Shown here piece by piece: positions 33,160-45,000 of a stretch of 64,000 nt of DNA. The stretch's first letter is position 1, and each line of letters opens with the position of its first letter. The notes below the pieces were generated by a model that saw nothing but the letters and a program-made list of their open reading frames with translations, searched no databases and was not told the DNA's origin. The stretch covers positions 248,001-312,000 of the forward strand of contig CACVBU010000480.1 in the NCBI GenBank assembly GCA_902728285.1, read 5' to 3'. Made by a program: the position numbers and the translations under genes. This DNA comes from Clytia hemisphaerica (Eukaryota; Cnidaria; Hydrozoa; Leptothecata; Clytiidae).

Positions 33160-34228
33160 TATCTCCAATAATAATTTTTAACGGAGTTCTGTCTAAGTGG
33201 GACCTGGCACTGCTATCGATTCATTATTTATTTTATATGTGATCTTTTAAAAATACATAAGTTGTTTATTATTATTTTCCTCGTTGTTATGAACAATAAT
33301 TAAAAGAATTAAGATTTAATAACAAACTTCGCGAACCACATAACTCTTTGGATGAACCTTAAACCTTATAAATAGAATAAAAAATTTACTGCCAAATTCA
33401 ACGCAACTAAAGACGTCTTTAAATCGTTAGCTTATTCAATCAACTCCGTTATTTTGATTTTTATTCTCTTGTCAGTAAGGTTCGTCTTGTAATTCCTTCA
33501 TTAATAAAGCATGTGTAATAATTTGAAAACAGTAAGTGATAAACAAAGAGGGAACGAATCCGTAGGGGTGGTACAGCCAGTTTCGGTCGGTTGTGGATTG
33601 TGGAAATTTGCCGTTCTTTTTATCGTTCTGTATGAAATTTGTCGTTCTTTTTGTCTATTTTTAGTAATGCAGGATTTGTTAGATAGACCCCCTCTTGTAA
33701 CACAGCTACTATGTGACATATACTTTTTAACTTTACAATGCTCCGTTTCTATCTTAGGCAGCCATTTTCAAAATTCACTCATAGATAATAAGAGTAAATA
33801 TCACTTTCTTTTTTCCGGCTTACTGGAAATTCTTTTTCAGCGACCGGATAACCTTACAGGTAGGGAATACAACCTTTCATTAATAGCGCTCACAGCAGTA
33901 ATATATTGTAACAAGAACAGCAAAACTGCGTTTTTATACTTCTCCAGCTGTTCTTAACTTCACTTCACTATACATGATGATACAATTACATTTTTTAATT
34001 ATCTTTTCTTCTTATTATTATATATTTTGTCTTGATTGTAACTACATTGGAATGATATGAAATAACGTCAAAAAAGTTTTTTGTCTTTCAGGGAAAATAT
34101 GATGATTTTGTTTGGTTGGTGGAGGATGTTTTTCAAGAAATAAAGGTTCCATGGCTTAAAATTACTTTTCAGGGGGGTATTTGATATGTTCACAGGATCA
34201 AAAGTCCAAAACGAACTTGGTTAAACTT
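33160..34228. other. intergenic, one long but unconvincing ORF
   Basis: A 148-codon open frame at 33511-33957 has no recognisable domain, no better codon pattern than the flanks, and an internal near-duplicate (GTTCTTTTTATCGTTCTGTA then TTTGTCGTTCTTTTTGT). I see no gene here. Confidence 0.4.
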
Positions 34229-34230
34229 TT

Positions 34231-34864
34231 AGTGTGGTCGTGTTACAAAAATACACGCTGTTTGTAGGAAAAGAATAAGATCCAGCTGAAACTTTCTCCA
34301 GACCTTCTCTATAGGATGGTTATGCCTCAGGAAAAATTCCCCTAAAATCCCACTGGTGGAACATCCCTTTTTTGGGCAATTTCTTTTTTCCACAGGCAAA
34401 ATCCTGAGGGCGAAATTTTTTGAAAATTTCAAACTCATTTTTAGACATTATCAAGTATACCATTCAAAGCTCTCGAAAAACTATATAGAAGACTTTCAAA
34501 CGGGTATAGCCGATTTCCTTACCTAACTCGAGATATTTCATGTGCAAGTTCCACTTTTCGCCATATTTTGGTCTAAAATTGACCATATATAGCGTCTTCT
34601 GCGTGAATTATCTTGAGCTAGGTAATGAAATCAGCTATACCTGTTTAAAAGTCTTCTATATAGTTTTTTGAGAGCTTTCGAATGGTATACTTGATAATGT
34701 CTGAAAATGAGTTAAATTTTCAAAAAATTTTGCCCTTAGGGTTTTGCCTGGGGAAAAAAGAAATGTCCTTTTCCTGAGGCATAACCATCCTATAGAGAAG
34801 GTCTGGAGAAAGTTTCAGCTGGATCTTATTTTTTCCCTTAAATTATGCTAGACAACCCCACTAT
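34231..34864. mobile_element. foldback element flanked by a long direct repeat
   Basis: Inverted arms about 34231-34530 and 34590-34864: AAGATCCAGCTGAAACTTTC and AACCATCCTATAGAGAAGGT-type blocks are mirrored, down to an inner TACCTAACTCGAGATA / TATCTTGAGCTAGGTA pair. The ends are TAGTGTGGTCGTG and the inverse CAACCCCACTATA. Outside the ends, about 28 bp is directly repeated (AAAGTCCAAAACGAACTTGG near 34200; AAAGTCCAAAAGGAACTTGG near 34866). Confidence 0.65.
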
Positions 34865-34865
34865 A

Positions 34866-36012
34866 AAGTCCAAAAGGAACTTGGTCAAACTTTGTGCCTA
34901 ACTTACAGATAACTATGTTTTAGCATTATAGAATTAGCTCAAATCAAACAAAATTTTAGGAATTTTACGGTAAATCGAATTAAAGAGATAATTAGATGGT
35001 TTCAGATATTTTACATGTGCATTTCCTCTACTGCTCTGAGCAAAACCTTAAGATATTTTTGCCTAATTATTTTCCAAAGTAGAGATATTTAAGTCACAAT
35101 ATTCAACTTTTTTACTTTTTAGTACAAAAGAACTATAAAATTTCAACGTAAGAACTGTGTAAGAACCCTTTAAGATTTGTCATATCTCAAATTTAATAAA
35201 TAGTTAAACAAAAATACTTTGATTTTGCTCAGAACCACAGAAGGTTTCTGCTGGCTAAATACCTCGACCCACCTGATTATTCCTTTTTAATTCATTTACT
35301 TTTTACTGCGAAATTTTTAAAATGATTTTTCACTGAATATAATCTCATATTTTGATGTCGTAATTGTTGGTGATATCACGAACAATAAAATTTGACCATA
35401 GAAGATCACACCTTTCTCACGGCTTGGAAATATCAGAAGATTTCGATATTTTATTTCTTCCCCCAAAAAATCTGTCACAATATTTCGCACGTTCCAGAAG
35501 GGTTCAAAATAATTTTTTGTTTTGAAATTATGTTGAGAATCATCCTTATAAAGGAAAATTTGTGTTTAATATAAGATGAAAACATCAAAATATGACGTCT
35601 TATTATAAGTCTCTTTTCTGAAAAACACGGCTAAGAAATTGTAACATAATGAACAAAAAATGATGGTATTAGGTTCATCAAATCGCTGTTAAGCACTCGG
35701 TAATCGCTTTAAAAAATTTTGTGATCTTTCATGTGTTATATTTCTTTATTTAAAAAACTTCTCTCATTTCTCGTCATAGTAAAAGCACCATACGACTGAA
35801 GGCCACAGGAAGCATCGAACCAATGTGTTGATCAATTTTGTGGCCGAATTATTTTTTGATTTATCAAATGTGAATACAGTGCTTTGAGAGGACCATGGTC
35901 AATCCTTTGTTGCCAAACTAAAATAACATACGTTAAAAGTACATTGGCAAGATCAGCAAACCAATTTTTCGTGATTATCGCTCACGTTCTATTAAAGGAC
36001 AAAATTGCTCAC
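34866..36012. other. intergenic upstream of the 15-exon gene
   Basis: AT-rich, no supported ORF. It should contain the promoter and 5' UTR of the gene starting at 36013, but no core promoter element is clear. Confidence 0.35.
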
Positions 36013-39000
36013 ATGGGAGTGATGTTTTGTCCGAAGAGTCTGGATTCGCTTTCGTTTTACTACACTATGCTTTGGATGATATTTTTGCCTGCTGCAGCTC
36101 TCAAGTCAGGTAACGACCTTATTTCAATTAAACTCGGATTTTCATACTAACCCTCAACCTCGTTCCCAGTGTATTTTGTACATTGTTTGTATGCTATATA
36201 TTGGTGTCCAGCTTAGTATATGAATTTTGATTTTACGACTTTATCATGGTTTTATTTTGTTTCAAGACTTTGCGTTTAAAATTTATACAGTTGACGCTCT
36301 TAAATTCCATTTTCAAGGGGAATCGGATTTTCATCGAACATGAGAGTGCATCGATTAGTAGAGCGTCGTTTATGAGAGTTTCTTGTTGACGGTGACTTTC
36401 AATAGTATCGAATAAAAGGCTTTTCCAGAAAAAAATTGAATATGGAGTAGGGGTGGAGGATATAACGTTCGATTAGGGTTCGATTTTAACTGGGTCAAAC
36501 GTTCAGTGGAGCAAGAACTTGTATTTATGAGAAAGATATTTACGTCCAGTCAATCCAGCCCATTTGACACGGTCAGATGTCTTCTTAGTTCCTGACCGAC
36601 TTATAATCAGGACTTATGGCAAATGGGAAAAAGTCAGTGAACGTTTTACCTAGAGTTTAATACAATCACTTTACAAAATTTGACCGGGTTAAAACTCAAA
36701 CATTATCTCTTCATCATGGTGGGGGATTGTATTTGGGAGTTTTTTGGACCTTGATCATTCACTATTTGTTACTGAAGAGATTATTTAGATGATGTCCTAT
36801 CATTTGTGTAATCACAGTCGAATCGAAGACATCTTAATAAGAAGTTAACGAGGTTAAAATGCAATCCTTTTTTATTTTTGATACATTGTTTTTTATCAGA
36901 CATAATTCCTTTAATTAATAACCTCATACTTTAATCGTTTATTCTGCTCATTAATTCTGTCTTATTCGAACAAGAAGATTCTCTTGTTACCAGGTTGGTG
37001 TGTTCAACAAATGCTGAGTAAGAGCAAATTAATAACGAATTACTTTAAAATTCATTCTTTCAGGGCCATCAACAAACTTCATAACGACTTCAACACTGGG
37101 AAAATCTATTTCCCCGATTATTCCGACTACATCAACATCGGGAAAATCGGGCGATGGCGGTAACAGTGGTGATGAGTTGGCTTATCACCCAACGTATACC
37201 CGATTGATTCCAGCTGTTGCAACGATCGGAGTTTTCTTGGTCGGCCTTCTTGTGATCTACATCATCTATTGTGTCAAGTCAAAGGAAAGCAAGAATAAAA
37301 AGTAAGCAATACAGTGGACTCTCTCTAATTCGATCTTTAAGAGTTTTATTCGAATTATAGAAAGGTTCGGATTACGGAGAGTATTTTTAAAGCACTTTCC
37401 AGCTGAGGGAACTATTATTTTAGTTCGAATTATGGAAAGATATGAATAATAAAAATTCGAATTAGAGGGAGTTGACTGTAAGTTCAAGTGTGTATCTGAT
37501 GGTCTTCTTGTTGACCGTGTTATTTGGTTCGAAGCCCAGTTTCTGAAAACCATATTTTCAAGACAAGACAAAAAATATCCACAAATCGTGCACAATTTAA
37601 GATTTTTTTGGGAAGCCAACTTCTTCCAAAAGCAAATATCTAAAGCGCACTCAGAATCGTCATTGGTTTGCCTTAGCCTAAACTAACTAACGGTTTTTCC
37701 TTTGGGATTAGAAAACATGGAAGGACGAATTGTAGCCTATACTAAAGCCCACAGTTTTTGTTAGAAGTAACAACATAATACTGTTCATGATATTGATGGC
37801 GTAAAGTTTTTTACGGAAATATCTCATGTTTCCGCCAGTAGTGGCAAATTTCAACCATTTTCACTAGCCTGAATTTGCCACTCCTGGCGGATTGTTTCCG
37901 TAGAAAACATTACGTGATAACTATCATGAATATAATAATGGCTTTGATTGCTTTTGGTGAGTTACTCGCCGCTAACACCACAAACGCTACAATCATTTCC
38001 AAAATACTTGGCACACGAAATTTTATAACCAAAAACATATTGTAAATGCTCCAAATTAGGTTGGAAAGGTAGAGTTTTAGCTCTGAGTTTTAACGCTAGA
38101 CTTAAGATCTAAAAGTTCAAAAATGGTCTGGTAGGGCTTGAAATATAGCCTAGAAACCAATAAATCCCTCCCAGATCGAAATATTCAATGAAATCAAGTT
38201 GAAGGCCCGAAATTGACATTCTTGTTTGAACTTCAATTTTCGAAAAATGGTAAAATTGTCAAAATTGCCAATATGTTATGGCACTGATTGTAGACTATTT
38301 GTGTTTTCAGGAAAGAGGAGCCAGTACCGGAAGATGAGCAGATGAACAATGATTGGTTAGCTGAATTACGAAAAACACAAAAGAAACAGTCTCTCAGCAA
38401 TGTATTCTCAAGACGGGGGTCGAACTTTCAAACGTAAGTCAATTCTATCAATCTATCTTACAATCTAGTGGTACCTTTAAGGGAGCCCATTAACGTTAGA
38501 AGATGAAATATACTTTACTAGATTGATTATTTTCACTAATGAGTTCTGTTTATCAAATTTACTTCTCATCTTTTCCTAGTTAATTTTAATGGTGTTTGGA
38601 CAAAGGATACCTCCATGCCTTGAACTAAACTTTTCTTGCAAAAATGGTTCCTTTGAAGCTGGCCGCAATCAAAAATATCTAAATTTCTTAGGCTTCACTT
38701 CCTTTATTTTTTATGGTAACTGGACTTAACTAACTCTTAGAGGCATTTTCTAAGCAACGTACATGCCCTTTTCTGTTCTAAAAGTTGCGTTGCTGGAAAT
38801 GGTTCTTCTTAACAGACTTCCATGATTTTCTTATAACTATAAATATTCCTCGACGTTGGGTTGTGACTATGTCTCAAGTAGCGCATTTTACAAACTTGGA
38901 TGTCAGCAGACAAAGCACCATCCTGGTATTATTTCATAAATGAATTGAATTTTTTATTTTCAGAAAGTTGAAATTGAAGAAATACGCATTGTACGATGAA

Positions 39001-42000
39001 ATGTTGGCACGATATAAACGTTCGCTCAAAATGCAAAAACTACACTCCATGTAAGTTGAAACCTTAGTGTGAGAAAAATGTCAAGTATTAGAAAAGTACA
39101 TATTCACGCTAAACAATACACTGAGCTTGAAAGACATTTGCTGGCCTAAAACAAAGCGAAACCCTTGTGAGGGTGATGATGAATATCTTTTACCTTCGAG
39201 GAGCTCAATTTTGTATTTTGAATACATATTTCAAGTAAGTTTGGGCCTATAAAGGCCTTGGACAGGCAAAGAATGTTCTTAAATTGTTATCCAATCTTTA
39301 CCTCTGATTAGATCAAATAACTATTGATTCCATTTATGTTATAATGCTCTCACCACAAATCTGTTAAGTCTAATTATTTGCCCAAAAGAAGATAATGACC
39401 AGGCTTAACTGCGGTTTTCTTTCTCGGAATATTTTTGGATGATATTACCTCGTGCTTAATAGTTGTATTACCAAAGTATCAAATTAAATGAGACAATTGG
39501 GCTCTTCCAGAAAATTATTTTACATTGGGGGTGGAGGATATATTAGATATTTTTCCCTCCAAATCTCGATCCGACACCCCGTCTTTATTACCTCAACCTG
39601 TTTATCTCTTTAAAGTGAAAGGAAAATTTGATATTCTCGATCTCAGTGGACTAGTTGCTGACTAGAATTAGAAGTTTGGGTATAGTACTTGTTCTTTAGC
39701 TTTTTAAAACGGCGACCTTCAAACTGCAATCTTCTTATACTTCCAGCCCAACATTAAGTGTACATTTTTTTGCTACATCGGGAAACCATGTCAGCGTAAT
39801 TAGACTAATTTGGGGGTAGTTAAAAATCTGCATCGAATAAGGGAATGCATCGAATAGTAGAACGTGGTTTACGAGAGCTTCTTGTTGATATCATCGAATA
39901 ATGAAGCGTCAATTGTACTTTAAATTCTGATGAAAAATCCACTGAAAATGCTGTAAAATACTCAAATTTCAACATTAAGTGTGCACTTTTTTGCTACATA
40001 ATAGGGAAACCATGCCAGCGTAATTAGACTAATTATCTAGCGGATGGTTTCCACATGGCAGTAGAAAGATATAAATCTTCTCTTCCCCATTTCTTAGGCG
40101 AAAGACGAACACAACAACGAGTAACATCAGTCAGAGTTCAGATTCTTATGATGACTTGGGTACTGCTGGTTCAAGTCCTCATCATGTTTTGAGGAAAAGT
40201 AGCAGTAAACAAAGGATGAAGGAACTCGCCATGCGTCATAAGATTAACCAAGAGTAAGTGCTTCATACTCTATTAGATATCTATAACACCCATTACAAAC
40301 TAGAAAAAGCTCTTTAGTGGAAGATTTCATCACCATGCTTCCTTAACATCCTGCCTGGAAGTTCTTGCGATGCAGGTCTGCAATCGAAACTCTCATACTA
40401 CCAACCGGCAGAATCTTAGTGAGATACAGTGATGGCCTTATCTAGATGCTGAGTGAATGTAAACTGAATGAATGCATATCATTCTGCATGTGCAATCTGA
40501 GCTTGGAAAAGCTTCTTTCGAAAGTACTGGCTAGATGAGGATAAATCTGACATCTTTTTTTCAAAGTAAAAATTGTCAGCTCTTTTCAGAAGCCTTCGCC
40601 TTAAGTTATTGAAATGAGCAATATTCTCTGCAACTTGAAAACGCCAATTTAGTCAGAACTTTTGGAATAATCTCTCAAAAGGTCATTTCTCGTCGCCTTT
40701 TCGCTTTTCTAATTATTTACAACTTTAGTTCACGCATCATTATTTTGATAATTTTTATAATTTCTAGACAAGGATTTGGAGACCTTCTTTTGGAGCCTCC
40801 ATCTCGTGAGCGACATTTACCACGTTGGGGAACAACATCTTCCAGTGTTTCACAAGACGACACTGATGTTCTCAAATTCAAAAGGTGCGTTGATCGTTTT
40901 CGTTGTATGTGTAATGCAATTTAAGCGAGTTATCTTCTTTTGTAATTTTGACGAGAGAATCTTTTAGGAAGAATGTCACCCAAAATATTTCTTGCTCAAA
41001 ATCTCATATTTTTCTATACGATGAGATATGAGGCGATTTGGAATAACCCGTAGTTTTAACCCTTAGTTTTTGATCGTAAAATTGAGGAAGGTAAAAGTAT
41101 TGATTTACTGTTGTCTCAGCCAGTCACGATGTAGATAAGTTAACAGTCTTCGTCGCTGAAAAACAGAGATACATAAACTTGCTATTCGTCTGGAAAGGGA
41201 TAATAGTAATCCACCTCTATCATCCTTTCATTATTACAGTGATACAGAGATGGAAGCTTTCCGTGAAGGTTTCTGTAAAAGCATGGATTATTCACCAGGT
41301 CATTCATTCCAAATATCTACGGACGACGACACTGAACCTCTCCTGTCATCACCCACACGAAAGATGGGTCACCACCATTTGCCGCCCAACAATCACAACA
41401 ATTGGAAAGCTCCGCCCGTGTCAAAGAATGAATCTGAGCGGTCGTCGTTTGATAAAGATGATGTTTTTGGTGATCATGTGGTTGAGGATATTCCTTCTTC
41501 CAACGTTGGTGGTGAAACTGATGAAGAAGGGAGGAATATTTTGGACCAACCAGACATTAAAGATGCCCTAAGAAAGTAAAGAAGGTTTCTTTCACCTATG
41601 ATTTTCACAAGAGGAGAAAAAGTCTATAATTAACTATAACTTTTTTGGTGATTGAAAAGCTGAAAATTTTCTATTGATTACAGCTTTTCGTTGTGAATTT
41701 TCAACGCCTTTACTAATAAAATACCGGGTGGACAAAAAAAACGCAACATATATTGTTTGGTTTATATCTTTAAATCGCTTAAAGATATAAAAATAGATTT
41801 TCTACTTAATGTTTCCCGACCTAAGATGAACCTTTACTCCAAATTTCATCAATAAACACACCATATTTGTTAAGTTATGACCATTTTTATTATACAGTGA
41901 TGAATTAGAATTGAATGAATTAGAGTTGTTACATTTGGTTACAAAATAGACGTCAAAACGTCAAAAAAAAATTTTTTTAAATGAAAAAAAGCTTTTTCAT

Positions 42001-45000
42001 TAATTTGATGTCATAAATTGACAGATCAAAATAAACAAGTACGACTTAACCAGAAAGCTTCAATGTCTATCCAAAAATCATTTTGATGCAGTCTCCTCAG
42101 TATGTCCAGTAGCAATTTCTATCTCTCCTACCTTAGCTAATTAGTCTTGTCATTCTTGACAAACAACTTTAAACATAACTTTTCTTTATAGACTGTCAAC
42201 CGTGGATGAACCAATGGCCCGTACAAACAATCATAAACGGCCCAAATCGATGGTTGCCATGTTATCAGGTGGCCTCATTAGTTCTGGTGTTGCCAATGGT
42301 AACAAACCCGTTGATCGTGCAACACAAAAACGATTGTCTTGGTATCAAGGTATTAAAGTTCACTGGGCTTTTAAGTGTACACTCCTTTGTGCTACACGTA
42401 GAAACCATTGTCAAGGGGATTACTATAAATACGCTTACATGGTTTCTACACGGTATTAAAAAAAGTACCCTAAGGTGAATGAATTTTGATTTGTAATACT
42501 CCACTGACTATCTGTCAAACAAGCCTAGAACTGCTATTTAATTTTATAAAAAAATCTGCCTTTTTTGGCCGAGACAGACTTTCGTAACCCTATAGAAGTG
42601 CCTTTTTAGATTATATCACCCCGATGGGATTTTTGCTTATTTAGATATCCCCGGTCAAATTCAGAAAAATTGCCACGGTGGTGCTATAACGTCACTGGGT
42701 ACTGAGACAGGGATTGAAATGGGCTTTTCCAGAAAAAAAAACCGTATACCCCCGGTTGAGGAGGTCAATTTCTGTTCCAAGGGGTTAAGGTTTGATATTT
42801 TAAGGGCAGAAAGTTTCGCGAAGTCAAAAAGTCGCGAAATTTAGCGAATTTAAGTTTCGCGAATTATGGTTTTAGCCGAAATTTCACAGATAGAACTTTC
42901 GCAAATTCATATAAAATTTACTTTCTTTGGTAACAAAAACTCATAAAACACGCAAAATTTAGTAAACAGTGCAAAACTGAGAAGGAAAGTAAAAAACTTG
43001 TTTTTCAGGTTTAATTATTTCTTACCTGGCAGAAACTTTCGCGAAAAAGGATCAAAGTCGCGAAAAACGCGAAAGTTTCTGCCTGCGAAAGTTTCTACCC
43101 TTAAAGCATGTGACGGAATTCCATAGGGAGGTGCAAAAATCTGTCAAAAATAACTGGAATTCCATGGGGTAGCTTTTAAGATCCTACTAAAATTCAGAAT
43201 CCCAGAGGGTTTTAAACCTGCATTTCGAGCTGCAGAGAGAGGGACCTCCTCAACATGGGGTATACGGTGTTTTTTTCTGGAAAAGCCCAATATGCATCGG
43301 TCTTCTCTTTTTTCAATCACTTTACAGGTTTGTTCAAGTCACCAACAAAAAAGAATGACTCGCAAACAGCATCCGTGGACGACCTCATTGAAAGACAGGT
43401 CAATAAAGCACTTTATTCAAGGCTGTTAGACCATGATCAGGAAGATGAAAGTATGACCAACTCGACAGGTGAATTTATCTTCCTTTTCAACCTTTTTTAA
43501 CTTACTGTTTTCTTTTCAGTTCATTCAACCTGGACTCGCCTATAGTTATTAGGGGTTTATTTATCGGTGTTTTTCTGGGAAGGAGGACGGTTAGCATTGA
43601 TTTTTCTAGCTCCTGTTTGACTGAGGATGACGGTAAATCGGCACTTTTACCGTCCTGTTTTTCCAAATCGTTTCAGTCATTCCACCGTCCTCGGAAGGGT
43701 AAATACATAAAATCGCCATTATTAGATTAGATCATACACTTTTTGACTGCGAAAACAAGCCACAACTTAAACAACCCGACTGCTTAGTACATAGTTAAAT
43801 TCCTTTAAATATTTTTTACATCTGAGGATTGCGTATGTTACATGAAACTTTTAGTAATGTATTTTACATGGTGAATTTTGAAATATATCTTTATTATATA
43901 GTTAAATTCTGCAGGATATTAATTTGAATTCGGTTTTCTCATCAACTATGAAACACAGTCTACCATAACATATCCTGGAATTAATCTTGAGTTTCTCTGT
44001 CGATCTAATACCTTTCATATCCTTCCAATTTCACTTGAACATTGACCGAGATTTTAACTGATCGTGTCATATGCGCTCTGCAAAAGTATAGTATTGTACT
44101 AGAGCTACAGAATGGTCACTGTGGGAAAGATTTCCTCGTTTTCTTTCAGATTATATAATATATTGTTTGAAATTGAAATTGTAATTCATAAACACACCCG
44201 AGGAAGTGAGTTACTCGAATACATTTTATAAATAGGTATGAGTTGATGAGAAAATTTGTTTGGAATGGATATTACTTTCTCATCAAGCTGTTTTCATACT
44301 GAGATATTGATGATGTCATGTCCTCTAACGAGAAACCTATTATAGTGTGGTCTGTTATAAGTTATTTCAAATCGCACCTCAAATTGTTAGACTTGCCATT
44401 TGTGAAATGAGTTGGAATTCACGAAGAAACAAAAAAAGTTCAAAAACAATCCAGAGGTTTAGGATTGCAATACTTTTGCTCTGGTAAGCCGAGTTTGGTT
44501 TTCATGGCTGTGTGCATTGTCTTGGGTGACACTCTCTGAAGGTTTACTCTTGTATCTTTTGATGCGCTCCTATAGATAACCCAGAGAGGTGGGGTGGGGG
44601 CCCCAGAGAGGATTCGTATTTTTTACTGAACTGCAACTTTAATATTTGAATTCCCTGGGAATATATTCTCTCTTTCAAGTAATGTTTCTTGAAATCTAAG
44701 AATTAAAATGAAATGCTTTTTGTTTTTCATTTGAAAGAAGAAGGATAAACTTGAATTTTAATCTGTTATTTATTAACTTTACTTAATTTGATCAAAAGTT
44801 ATGCTCAAATGAATAAAAAGGTTTTTTTGGATCGAAAACGTTCAAAATTTAATTTTCTTCTTTTTTTCCGATGAAAAAGGATCCATTCTTTTAAAATTCA
44901 TACAACTGGAAAACATTTACTTCAGATGGAAAACTTTTTTGATGCGCACCCGGTATTTCTGCAGTAAGTTACAATGTCGAAGTTATCCTCTTCTCATAGG

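Noticed and set aside
33511..33957. 148-codon ORF between the GPCR and the foldback element
   Set aside because: No domain, low-complexity internal duplication, no promoter or splice support; length is compatible with chance in this composition.
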